Shown here piece after piece: positions 38,239-47,047 of a stretch of DNA of 64,000 nt. Under the pieces are notes generated by a model that worked only from the letters and a program-made list of their open reading frames with translations, did no database searches and was not told the DNA's origin. The first letter of the stretch is position 1. Each line of letters begins with the position of its first letter. The translations under genes and the position numbers were made by a program. The stretch lies in the NCBI GenBank assembly GCA_965242735.1, contig OZ251497.1, forward strand, positions 1,488,001-1,552,000. The letters are read 5' to 3'. This stretch comes from G958295645 sp965242735. Lineage in GTDB: Bacteria; Gemmatimonadota; Gemmatimonadetes; Longimicrobiales; Gaopeijiaceae.

Positions 38239-39636
38239 ATGCCGACCTTCTCCAGCGCCTGCGAAGTGCCGTTCCCGGTGCGCGACGTCTTTGCGTGGCA
38301 CATGCGGCCGGGCGCGCTGGAGCGGTTGATTCCGCCATGGGCGGAGGCGCGCGTCGTGGCCCGGAAGGGCACGGTCTCGGACGGAGGGCGCGTCCACGTC
38401 CGGATCAAGCGGGGTCCGGTCTCCTTCGACTGGAAGCTTCGTCACACCGCGTTCGAGCCGGACCGCCTCTTTCGCGACGAGCAGGAGTCGGGACCCTTTC
38501 GCTCCTGGAGGCACAGCCACGAATTCGAGCCTGCGGGCGAGGGCACGCGCCTGCGCGACCGCATCGAATGGGAGCCCCCGGCCGCCCCCGCGGCGACCGT
38601 CTTCGCGCGCCCCGCCGTGGAGCGCGAGATGAAGCGGATGGTCGCCTTTCGGCAACGGCGCCTGACCCACGACCTGGGCCGCCACGCCGCCGCTCCGGCA
38701 GGTCCCCTCACCGTCGCCGTCACCGGGTCCAGCGGGCTCGTCGGCGCCGCGCTGCGTCACTTTCTGACCACCGGCGGACATGCCGTCGTCTCCGTCGTTC
38801 GGCGCAAGGCCGACCCCGCCCGCGGCGAAATCTCGTGGGACCCGATGGAAGGCCGGATCGACCTCGAGGGCCTGGAAGGCGTGGACGCGGTGGTCCACTT
38901 GGCCGGCGAGAGCTTGGCCGGTAGCCGGTGGACGCCCGCCAAGAAGCAGGCCATTCGCCGAAGCCGCGTGGCCGGCACGCGCGTGCTGGTGGACGCCCTC
39001 AACCGATTGCGGCGCCCGCCCCGCGTGCTGGTGTCGGCCTCCGCCGTCGGCTTCTACGGCAACCGAGGCAACGAGAGCGTCACGGAAGCGAGCCGGCCGG
39101 GCAGGGGATTCCTGCCGGACCTCTGCCGGGAGTGGGAGGCCGAAGCGGCCAAGGCCAAGCGGTCCGGCGTCCGCGTGGTCCTGTTGCGCACGGGCCTCGT
39201 GCTGAGCCCCGCGGGAGGCGCGTTGGGCTCTATGCTGCTGCCGTTCAAGCTGGGCGTCGGCGGCCGCCTGGGCACCGGGCGCCAGTTCGTCAGCTGGATC
39301 GACCACGACGACTTGCTGGGCTTGGTGCTCCACGCCGTCACGACGCCGTCGGTGCGCGGGCCGGTGAACGCGACCGCGCCTCACCCCGTCTCCAACGCCA
39401 CCTTCGCGACCGCGCTGGGCCGCGCGCTGGGCCGTCCGTCGCTGTTGCCGGTGCCGTCTCTGGCCGTCAAGGCCATGTTCGGCGAAATGGGACAGGCGCT
39501 CCTGCTCCACGGCGCGCGCGTTCTGCCCGCCGCCGCCCAGGAGAGCGGCTTCCGCTTTCAGTTCGAGGGCGTGGAGGAGTCGTTGGCCTTCCAGCTGGGA
39601 CGGCTTCCCGCCGGCCGTCCGCGCCGCGAGGCGTGA
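38239..39636 (+). CDS. TIGR01777-family NAD(P)-binding epimerase with N-terminal SRPBCC domain
   Basis: The 465-residue product joins two domains. Residues 1-150 form an SRPBCC ligand-binding domain (MPTFSSACEVPFPVRDVFAWHMRPGA, FRSWRHSHEFEP). Residues ~155-455 form a short-chain-dehydrogenase-like domain of the YfcH/SulA-type epimerase family: VAVTGSSGLVGAALRHFL (NAD-binding loop), VVHLAGESLAGSRWTPAKKQ, VSASAVGFYGNRGNE (Ser and Tyr), and VSWIDHDDLLGLVLHAV. Fusions of this type are common and uncharacterised. It begins 9 bp after rpe and ends 1 bp before pdxH, so it is operonic with housekeeping genes. Confidence 0.9.
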   Translation: MPTFSSACEVPFPVRDVFAWHMRPGALERLIPPWAEARVVARKGTVSDGGRVHVRIKRGPVSFDWKLRHTAFEPDRLFRDEQESGPFRSWRHSHEFEPAGEGTRLRDRIEWEPPAAPAATVFARPAVEREMKRMVAFRQRRLTHDLGRHAAAPAGPLTVAVTGSSGLVGAALRHFLTTGGHAVVSVVRRKADPARGEISWDPMEGRIDLEGLEGVDAVVHLAGESLAGSRWTPAKKQAIRRSRVAGTRVLVDALNRLRRPPRVLVSASAVGFYGNRGNESVTEASRPGRGFLPDLCREWEAEAAKAKRSGVRVVLLRTGLVLSPAGGALGSMLLPFKLGVGGRLGTGRQFVSWIDHDDLLGLVLHAVTTPSVRGPVNATAPHPVSNATFATALGRALGRPSLLPVPSLAVKAMFGEMGQALLLHGARVLPAAAQESGFRFQFEGVEESLAFQLGRLPAGRPRREA

Positions 39637-39637
39637 C

Positions 39638-40243
39638 GTGCCGTTGCGCGCCGCCGATCTGTCGGACGACCCGTTCGAACAGTTCGCCCGCTGGTTCTCC
39701 GAGGCCGACGCGGACGCGCGGATCGCCTTCGCGGAAGCCGCGTGCCTGTCCACGCTGGGACCGGATGGCACGCCCGAAGGCCGGATGGTCCTGGTGAAGG
39801 GATTCGACCCGCCGGGCTTCGTCTTCTACACGAACGCCGAGTCGCGCAAGGGCCGTTCGCTGGCGGCGCACCCCCGCGCCGGACTGACCTTCCACTGGGA
39901 ACCGGCGGGCCGCCAAGTGCGCGTGCGCGGCCCGGTCGAGTCCGTGTCCGCCGAGGAAGCCGACGCCTACTTCGAGTCGCGCCCCCGGGGCAGCCGAATC
40001 GGCGCGTGGGCGTCCAGCCAGAGCCGCGAACTGGCCTCGCGGGCGGACCTGGAGGCCAGCGTGCAGGACGTTGAGGCGCGGTTCCGAAGCGGTCCGGTGC
40101 CGCGCCCCGCGCATTGGATCGGTTGCCGCATCGTTCCCGACGCGATCGAATTTTGGCAGGAGGGCCAGTTCCGCCTGCACGACCGGTTCGCGTACGCTCG
40201 CGACTCAAGTGGCGCCTGGACGCGCAAACGTTTGTTTCCTTGA
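39638..40243 (+). CDS. pdxH: Pyridoxamine/pyridoxine 5'-phosphate oxidase
   Basis: PdxH is an FMN oxidase making pyridoxal 5'-phosphate, the cofactor of several enzymes in this window. The 201-residue product shows ADADARIAFAEAACLSTLGPDG, RMVLVKGFDPPGFVFYTNAESRKG (FMN binding), LTFHWEPAGRQVRVRGPVE, and the C-terminal substrate-binding block RPAHWIGCRIVPDAIEFWQEG ... RLHDRFAY, which distinguishes true PdxH from generic split-barrel flavoproteins. The GTG at 39638 follows the preceding stop by 1 bp. Confidence 0.95.
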   Translation: MPLRAADLSDDPFEQFARWFSEADADARIAFAEAACLSTLGPDGTPEGRMVLVKGFDPPGFVFYTNAESRKGRSLAAHPRAGLTFHWEPAGRQVRVRGPVESVSAEEADAYFESRPRGSRIGAWASSQSRELASRADLEASVQDVEARFRSGPVPRPAHWIGCRIVPDAIEFWQEGQFRLHDRFAYARDSSGAWTRKRLFP

Positions 40244-40283
40244 GGCGCCACGTCCGCCTCCGAGCTCGAGTGGGAGTCGGCGG

Positions 40284-41314
40284 TCAGGGGCAGGGCTCGC
40301 CCGATGCCGGCCGAACCGGGCGCACGAAGATGTACGAGGGATTCGTGCTGAACACGGGGTGTCGCTTGCCCTCGTAGACCATCGTCGTCACCGGCTCCCG
40401 ACTGGCCTCCAGCGTCACGAGGCTGTCGCCGAGCATCCCGACGTAGTCCCGGCCGAGCGGATCAGTATCGTCCTTCAGCAACGCATAGCAACCCGTTGCC
40501 GGGTTCACCACCGCCCCCGTCACCCCCCACGTAATCGTCACTACGACGAGTCGGCCGTCATCGGCGAGGAAAGGTTATCGTATCCGGGCCTGAAGAACGA
40601 CTCGCTGGAAGACTCCATTCTCTTGCGCGCCGCTTCCATCACGTCCTCGGGAATCGCAACCGCCCGCGGCTCCGATCCCCGCTTGTATTCCGCGAGGACG
40701 TGGCGATAACCGTCCAGCCTGTATGCAACCGAATCGGCACAGGCCAGAAAAGTCGTCCAGGCGGCCCTTCTGACATCGGTCTCGGATGCCGCGGCAAAGT
40801 CGAATTCTGGTGCAGCTTTCCCGCCCAACGCAACGCTTTCACCGTCGTCGCCACGAAACACGATGCCCTGCTGCAACGGGACCGCCGGACGGCCGTTGAA
40901 CGCGCAGACATCGTTCGTGCTCGGCGCGGTTGGCCTCCACTGATGGAGCAGAGCGCCCGACCAGCCCCAGTAGAGCACCCTGCCGATTCCCGCCACCAGG
41001 ACGCCCTCCGGTCCAAGGGCCACGGCGTCGACGTGTGTGAGTTCCCCTGGGCCGTCGCCCGCCGGGCCTCCTCCGAAGACGCCCTGCACCGAACCGTCGT
41101 CCAACGAGTACGCTGTCACGGCCAGGGGATCGGCGGCCTCGGTGACCAACACCTGCCGCCGACCGTAGTCCACGACCGCCTCGAAGCCGAACCGGTATTC
41201 GAGACCGCCGACGACCTCGCGGCCGGCGTCCATGTCCACTTCCAGAACCTGCTGCGCGGCCGCCTCCGAGATGCCCGCTGCCAATGCAAGAATGCCAACG
41301 CTCCAAATGCGCAT
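40284..41314 (-). pseudogene. Secreted six-bladed beta-propeller gene with a frameshift near its 3' end
   Basis: The ATG at 41314 opens a frame with signal peptide (VGILALAAGISEAAAQ) and the propeller motif VFGGGPAGDGPGEL at residues ~80-93. It stops at 40541 after PGYDNLSSPMTADSS. In the next frame the code continues smoothly as PFLADDGRLVVVTITWGVTG and runs to 40284 (end SYIFVRPVRPASG). Adding one base in the GGAAAGG run near 40570 would join PGYDNL to FLADDGRLVVV. So the gene is either a recent one-base pseudogene, a length-variable site, or a sequencing error. Repaired, the product would be ~343 residues. It is related in type to the propeller at the window start. Confidence 0.65.
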
Positions 41315-41559
41315 GCCTATCGCTGGCTCTCCTCATGACGACCGCATTCGCCATAATCGCACTCAACTCTTACAACCTTCCCTCTTCGCAGTGAATGTGG
41401 GGGGAGTCGGCATCTGCTGGTCATGGCGTGAGTCTCCTGTCCGTAAGCGACGATGAGCCTCCGCGCTCGCCGGGCGCGGAGGGGAAGAGAACCTGCCCTA
41501 GCACGATAAGCAGTCGCGATGCGGAAGGCAAGCGAAGGCGTCCTGGCGGTGCAGTCTGC

Positions 41560-44500
41560 CTAGCCCCTCGCCCCGCCGGCCCCCTCCGCCAAGGCCGTCT
41601 CGGCGAGCACGGCCCCCAGCTCCTCGACGGCGCGGGCCGCGTCGGCGCGGTCGAACGTCATGGGCGGCTTGATCTTCAGGACGTTGGCGTCGGGTCCGTC
41701 GGCGCTGGCCAGGACGCCCCGCCGGCGCAGGCGGTTGACGACGTAGCGGCAGGCTTCGGGGAAGGGCAGGCGGCGCTCTCGGTCTCGCACGAGTTCCACG
41801 CCGAGGAACAGGCCTCGGCCGCGCACGTCTCCCACCAGCGGGCTCGGCAAGCCGCGCAGGGACGCGAGCAAGCGTCGGCCGGCGTCACGGGCGTGCTCCT
41901 GGAGGCCGCGGTCGCGCACTTCGGCCAGCACGGCCCGGGCGGCGGCGCAGGCCACGGGATTGCCCCCGAACGTGTTGAAGTACTCCGGTCCGGCGGCGAA
42001 GGCGTCGGCGACGGCGCGCGTCGTCGCGACCGCGCCCACGGGGTGGCCGTTGCCCATGGGCTTGCCCAGCGTGACGATGTCGGGCGTTGCGCCTTGGAGC
42101 TCGAAGGCCCAGAAGGCGTCGCCCACGCGGCCGAAGCCCGTCTGCACTTCGTCGGCCACGCAGAGGCCGCCTGCTTCGCGGACGTGGGCGAACGCGGCTT
42201 GCAAGTATCCCGGCGGGGGCTCGATCTGTCCTCCGCAGCCCATCATCGCCTCGACGAAGAAGGCCGCCGTGCCCGGGCCCGTCTCGTTCAACTGGCGCGC
42301 CGCCGCCGCCACGCCCTCCGCGAAGAAGGGGCCGAGGGCGTCGTCCGCGCTGGGGGGCTTCCCGTCCGTCGGCTTCCGCCTAGGCGTAGGCGCCCGTTCC
42401 CGCCGCCGCCAGCGGTCCAGTCCGCGGTACGGATCGGGCATCGGGGCCACGGCGACACGGGGGCTCCTTCCGCCGCCGCCGGGCGCGTCGAACTTGTATG
42501 GGCTGATCTCGACGAGTCCGCCGGTGTTGCCGTGGTAGGCGCCGTCGAGCGCCACGACGCCCTCTCGCCCCGTGAAGCGGCGGGCCAAGCGCAACGCCAG
42601 CTCGTTGGCTTCGCTCCCCGAACAGACGAGGAACACGACCTCCAGCTCGGGCGGCAAGAGGGCCGCCAGCTCGTCCGAGAGCGCGACGATCTCTTGGTGC
42701 AGGTAGCGCGTGTTCGTGTTGAGGACGCGGCTCTGCCGGGCGATGGCGCGGGCCACCCTGGGGTTGGCGTGGCCGACGTGCGCCACGTTGTTCACGAGGT
42801 CGAGGAAGCGCCGGCCGGCGGCGTCGAAGAGGTGCTGGCCAAGGCCGCGCACGACATGGACGGGCTCGTCGTAGGCCAGGCTGAGCGACGGACCCAGCCG
42901 GCGGGCGCGGCCCTCGAGAATGCCGGCGGAGACTTCGGCCGGACGGGGAGGGGGACCGAGCGGCGCGTCGCTTCTCGCCGGAAGGCCCGCCAAGGGCGTG
43001 GGGTCCGGCAACACCGACTCCCAGACCCGCTGCAGCCGGGCCTCGACCACGCCCGGAAAGTCCCCCGGCCCGGCTATGCGCGGACGACCGTCGTCGTCCA
43101 GCGAGTCCAGCGCCACGACCTGACAGTGCAGGTGCGGAGGCCATCCGCCGTTCTCCTCCGGCGAGCCCAGCCATCCCAGCACGGCGCCGGCCGCCACCGC
43201 GTCGCCCGGGGCGTGCCGGCCCAGCGACGCCGCGCTCAAGTGTCCGTAGAGCGTGTGGAAGACCGTGCCTTCGCCCGTCTCGTGGCGCACGATCAGCGTG
43301 GGACCGTAGTTGCGCGCCCCCGCGTTGTCGGCCGCGGTCGCCACGACGCCCGCCAGCGGCGACCGCACCGGCGTGCCGGCCGGCGCGAACAAGTCCAAGC
43401 CCAGGTGCACCGTCCGCGCGCCCGGTCCGTCGTTGCCCTTCGTCGCGAACGCAGGACCGTCGTAGAGCAGACGGGCCTCGCCCCAGCGGCCCACGCCGAC
43501 GGTGGCGCGGCGGTCCGCGAGCTCGTCCTCGATCCATGCGTCCAGGCGGCCCGGTTCGGCCGTTTCGGCGGGATGCGGGAGTGCAAGGCTGCCGACCGAC
43601 AAGTCCAGCGCCGCGGGCTTCTCCAGCAAGACGGCGGGAAGGACGGACTTTCGGGGCTCGGCTCGTTCTAGAGCGGCGGCAACCGCGGCGGCGGCCGGGT
43701 TGGGGACAAGACCGCAAGCGTCGCGGATCCTGAACTCCGCCAGCCGCCAGTCCGCGTCCGCGAGCTGGCGGAGCAACCTGCGCGCAGGACGCTGGCTGAC
43801 CGCCAAGTACTCGTTGTCCGGTTGCTCGCGCATTTGCCCGGCCTGAATGCAGACCGAGAGGCACAGCCGGAGCGCGACCAGGGGCACGAACGCGCGGCCC
43901 TCGGCTTCGGTCAGCGGCGCCACGGACGCGTAGCCGCCGGCCACGGCGCACGCCGCCTCCATCGGATCGGCCAGGTCCATGCTCGCATAGGCCGCGGCGA
44001 CGGCGCAGTCCGCCACGCGCCATCCGCGGACCACGTCGCCGAAGTCGATCAGGCCGGCCAAGCGCAGTCCCGCCGGGAGGCAGGCCGCGACGATCACGTT
44101 GTGGTCGTTGGCGTCGTTGTGGATGGGCGCGCTTGCGAACTCCCCGGCGACCGGTTCCAGCCGGCCCTCGGCGCGGCTCGCCGTCTCGGCCACCAGCGCG
44201 CGAAGCGGGCCGTCCACGTCGGCCAGGCGCGCGCGCACCACGTCCGGCGCCGTCTCCATGCGCCAAGGCTGATCCCGGTCCAGGCCGGCGTGCTCGAAGC
44301 CCGAGAGCGCCGCGTGCAGTTCCGCGAGGAGTCCTCCCAGGTCGCGAAGGATCTCCATGGACCGCGGACGAACCGTCGCCAGCGTCCGGCCCTCGACGTA
44401 CGTCGCCGCCAAGGCGATCCACTGTTCGCCGTCCGGACCGGCCAGGGTGGCCACCCGGTTGCCCGGCGGCGCCGAGGACGCGAACGCGGCGGCGTCGACC

Positions 44501-44733
44501 AGGACCGGCACGCGCGCCCGAAGGCTCGCGCTCCCGAGGTGCTCCAGACACGCGGCCAGCAGTTCGAACAACGGGCGCCGGGAAGGATGCGCCAGCTTGA
44601 GCGTCGCGCGGCCGCCGGCGGGGCCCTCGACGGCGAAATTGAAGTCGAACTCGCCGGGAAGCCGCTTGGGCGCGCCGCCGAACATCTGGCGCGCGAGGGC
44701 CAAGGCCGCCGCGTCGCGGCTTTGCGGGCTCAC
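41560..44733 (-). CDS. Three-domain fusion: APH-family kinase, M23 peptidase-like domain, class III aminotransferase
   Basis: The 1,057-residue product (GTG at 44733) has three modules. Residues ~1-340 form an aminoglycoside-phosphotransferase-like kinase with HNDANDHN (catalytic loop, ~206-213) and IDFGD (~229). Residues ~410-560 form an M23-type domain with HLGLD (~443) and HLHCQV (~533), matching the metal ligands of LytM peptidases. Residues ~600-1045 form a class III aminotransferase with SGSEANELALRLAR, DGAYHGNT, DEVQTGFGRVG, and LGKPMGNGHP with the PLP Lys at ~888. Kinase plus phospho-lyase of these families degrade hydroxylysine or phosphoethanolamine-like amines in animals, and fused bacterial forms are known. 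The M23 module's job is unclear. There is no export signal. Confidence 0.88.
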   Translation of the reverse strand: MSPQSRDAAALALARQMFGGAPKRLPGEFDFNFAVEGPAGGRATLKLAHPSRRPLFELLAACLEHLGSASLRARVPVLVDAAAFASSAPPGNRVATLAGPDGEQWIALAATYVEGRTLATVRPRSMEILRDLGGLLAELHAALSGFEHAGLDRDQPWRMETAPDVVRARLADVDGPLRALVAETASRAEGRLEPVAGEFASAPIHNDANDHNVIVAACLPAGLRLAGLIDFGDVVRGWRVADCAVAAAYASMDLADPMEAACAVAGGYASVAPLTEAEGRAFVPLVALRLCLSVCIQAGQMREQPDNEYLAVSQRPARRLLRQLADADWRLAEFRIRDACGLVPNPAAAAVAAALERAEPRKSVLPAVLLEKPAALDLSVGSLALPHPAETAEPGRLDAWIEDELADRRATVGVGRWGEARLLYDGPAFATKGNDGPGARTVHLGLDLFAPAGTPVRSPLAGVVATAADNAGARNYGPTLIVRHETGEGTVFHTLYGHLSAASLGRHAPGDAVAAGAVLGWLGSPEENGGWPPHLHCQVVALDSLDDDGRPRIAGPGDFPGVVEARLQRVWESVLPDPTPLAGLPARSDAPLGPPPRPAEVSAGILEGRARRLGPSLSLAYDEPVHVVRGLGQHLFDAAGRRFLDLVNNVAHVGHANPRVARAIARQSRVLNTNTRYLHQEIVALSDELAALLPPELEVVFLVCSGSEANELALRLARRFTGREGVVALDGAYHGNTGGLVEISPYKFDAPGGGGRSPRVAVAPMPDPYRGLDRWRRRERAPTPRRKPTDGKPPSADDALGPFFAEGVAAAARQLNETGPGTAAFFVEAMMGCGGQIEPPPGYLQAAFAHVREAGGLCVADEVQTGFGRVGDAFWAFELQGATPDIVTLGKPMGNGHPVGAVATTRAVADAFAAGPEYFNTFGGNPVACAAARAVLAEVRDRGLQEHARDAGRRLLASLRGLPSPLVGDVRGRGLFLGVELVRDRERRLPFPEACRYVVNRLRRRGVLASADGPDANVLKIKPPMTFDRADAARAVEELGAVLAETALAEGAGGARG

Positions 44734-44821
44734 GTCAGTCGATCCCCCGCTGGACGAAGGCGCCGACGGTCAAGGCGTGCGCCCGCTCGGCGACTCGCTG
44801 GGCCTCGCCGCCCCCACGCGC

Positions 44822-45988
44822 TCAGGCCGCGAAGATTTCCTTGAAGGCCGCCGCGAAGCGGTCCATGTCCTCGTCCGTGCCGACCGACACGCGCAGGTGG
44901 TCGAGCATCGGCGGAAACGGGCGTCCGACCGCGATGCCCCGCCGGCGAAAGTCGGCTCGGACTTCGGCCACGGGCCGGCCCGTGCGCACCATGAAGAAGT
45001 TGGTCTCGGACGGAATCACGGAGTATCCCCACGAGCGCAGCGTGTCCACGGTGCGGTCCCGGGCCGCGATGGTGGCGCGCCGCACGTCGTCTTCCGCCTT
45101 CTTGTCCTTGACGGCCGCGGCGCCTCCCCACTTGACCAGGGCGTTGATCGTGCCCGTCGACCAGGTCGCGAGCCGCTCGACGATCCGCGGAGGGGCGACG
45201 GCGAAGCCCAGGCGCATCCCGGCCATCCCGTAGATCTTGGAGAACGTGCGGGCGACGACGACCTGGCGGCCTTCCTTCACGTACGGCACGGCCGTCTCGT
45301 AGGCGGGGTCCTGGACGAAGTGGTGATAGGCTTCGTCGACCAGCACCGGCACGTCTTCCGGCACGGAATCGAGCAGCCGCCGCACGTCGCCCGAAGGCAC
45401 GACCCGCCCCGTCGGATTGTTGGGATTGCACAGGTAGACGAAGCCGACGTCCCGGTAGTGGGCGGCCGTCGCGTCGATCAGGGCGTCGATGTCCTGGACG
45501 GCGCCGTCGAGGAGCGGCGCCTTGATCGCCTCGGCGTGGATGCCCGTCGCGTACGAATAGACCGACCCGTACGAGGGGTCCGATCCGACGACCTTCTTTC
45601 CCGGCCCCAGGAAGGCCAGCCCGACGGCGGCCAGCGCTTCCTCCGAGCCTGCGGTGAGGAGCACGTGGTCCTCGTCGACGCCCACGTCCTGCGCGATCAC
45701 GGCCCGCACGTCCGCGTCCGGATAGCCGTAGCGGTTGGCGTACTTCCAGGCGTGGTTCATGGCGGCGAGCACGGAGTCGGACGGACCAAACGGGTTCTCG
45801 TTGGCCGCCAGCTTGACCAGCGAGTCGTAGTCCTGGTCCTGCTCCCGCGCCCGCGGCCTGCGCGCGTACGCGGCGCTGGACGCCCACAGTCCCGTCGCTC
45901 CCAGCCCCAATGCCGCCGCCGTCGCCGTCGCGCCTCCGAAGAACCGCCTGCGCGAAAGAGTCTCGGTGCTTGCCGGCTTGCGTTCCAT
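44822..45988 (-). CDS. Tat-exported HisC-like aminotransferase
   Basis: The 388-residue product starts with a twin-arginine signal (SRRRFFGGATATAAALGLGATGLW), then a full fold-type I aminotransferase of the histidinol-phosphate group: VKLAANENPFGPSDSV, GSEEALAAVGLAF, YLCNPNNPTGRV, VDEAYHHFV, ARTFSKIYGMAGMRLGF (PLP Lys) and VGRPFPP ... HLRVSVG. Core histidine synthesis is cytoplasmic, so a Tat signal implies a different periplasmic role with PLP loaded before export, as Tat allows. The substrate is unknown. The 88-bp gap to the fused kinase/aminotransferase gene contains nothing clear, and the two may be co-transcribed. Confidence 0.88.
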   Translation of the reverse strand: MERKPASTETLSRRRFFGGATATAAALGLGATGLWASSAAYARRPRAREQDQDYDSLVKLAANENPFGPSDSVLAAMNHAWKYANRYGYPDADVRAVIAQDVGVDEDHVLLTAGSEEALAAVGLAFLGPGKKVVGSDPSYGSVYSYATGIHAEAIKAPLLDGAVQDIDALIDATAAHYRDVGFVYLCNPNNPTGRVVPSGDVRRLLDSVPEDVPVLVDEAYHHFVQDPAYETAVPYVKEGRQVVVARTFSKIYGMAGMRLGFAVAPPRIVERLATWSTGTINALVKWGGAAAVKDKKAEDDVRRATIAARDRTVDTLRSWGYSVIPSETNFFMVRTGRPVAEVRADFRRRGIAVGRPFPPMLDHLRVSVGTDEDMDRFAAAFKEIFAA

Positions 45989-46174
45989 GGTCGTCGTCCC
46001 GTCTTGGTCCGTCGCCCCGTCCTGGCGCCCGTGGCCTTGGTCGCTCTTGGTCTCTGGAGGCGACCCGGACGCTCAATGTTGGCGGGTGCCTTGGGGACGG
46101 GCAAGCGCGGGCGGGCTCGGCGCGGCCCCGCCGTCTTGTTGCCGCTCCGTCCGTCCCGGGCGAACATAGAGCGC

Positions 46175-47047
46175 ATGAATCGTTCGCGGGAGGCCGGGGG
46201 CGACCCGTTGCGCGTGCTGGGCGAGCGTCCGTGGCTCGTGCTGGGCGGGGGCGGCCTCAAAGGTCTGGCGCATGTGGGCGTCTGGCGACGCCTCCACGAG
46301 GCGGGCGCGCGTCCGGCGGGCGTGGCCGGATGCTCGATCGGGGCCGTGGTCGGAGCATGCATCGCGTTGGGCTTCGACGCCGCGGAGATGGAGCGCCGGG
46401 CGAGGCTGCTTCGGCGCGCGGACATTCTGCGGCTGAACCGCCGCGCGGCCTGGATCAACGGCATCCGGGCGCCCAGCGTGTTTCGGGGCCGGGCGTTGCG
46501 CCGCTATGTGGGCGGCTTGGTGGGATCGCGAGGTTGGGACGACTTGCGGATTCCGTTGCAGGTCAACGCGGTGGACTTGGCGACCGGGCGCACCACCTGG
46601 TTCGGGCCGGGCGGCCGGACCGACGTCGCGCTGGCCGACGCGCTCTATGCGTCCGCGGCGCTGCCCGTGCTGTTCCCGCCGTTCGAGGCCGGCGGCGCGC
46701 TGTTCGTGGACGGGGGACTGGATCAGGTCCTGCCCGCCGAGCGAGCCCGCGCCCTCGGGGCGACCGGCGTGCTGCTGGCGGCCGTGGGCGGGAACGGAGC
46801 GACGGACGCCGGGGCATTGGTGCGTGGCGGGATGGTGGCCCTGCACCAGCGCGCCCTCGGCGTGACGATAGCTCGCCGCCGCCGCCAACTCGTGCGCCGC
46901 GCGTTGGCCGATCCTGCGCCGGCGATCTTGGTGGAGCCCGGCTTGGCCGAATACGGCGCGTTCGACTTCGCGGCCGTCCCGAGGTTCATCGACGCGGGCC
47001 GAGAGAGCTTGGACAAGGCGATGAGAGCACATGCCGCGGGAGGCTGA
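46175..47047 (+). CDS. Patatin-like phospholipase
   Basis: Patatins are serine acyl hydrolases of the RssA/YchK class. The 290-residue product has VLGGGGLKGLAHVGVWRRL (oxyanion loop), AGCSIGAVVGAC (nucleophile motif G-x-S-x-G, Ser ~50), and FVDGGLDQVLPAERA (catalytic Asp in DGG). Family spacing is intact and there is no signal peptide, so it acts in the cytoplasm or at the inner membrane. The ATG at 46175 follows a 186-bp gap after the divergent HisC-like gene. Its 3' end overlaps the RDD gene by 17 bp. Confidence 0.9.
   Translation: MNRSREAGGDPLRVLGERPWLVLGGGGLKGLAHVGVWRRLHEAGARPAGVAGCSIGAVVGACIALGFDAAEMERRARLLRRADILRLNRRAAWINGIRAPSVFRGRALRRYVGGLVGSRGWDDLRIPLQVNAVDLATGRTTWFGPGGRTDVALADALYASAALPVLFPPFEAGGALFVDGGLDQVLPAERARALGATGVLLAAVGGNGATDAGALVRGGMVALHQRALGVTIARRRRQLVRRALADPAPAILVEPGLAEYGAFDFAAVPRFIDAGRESLDKAMRAHAAGG

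Noticed and set aside
44734..44821. A ~27-codon peptide in frame after the HisC-like stop (ending VGAFVQRGID)
   Set aside because: It has no start codon or ribosome site, and it is too short to judge. It may be a scrap of an older gene end.
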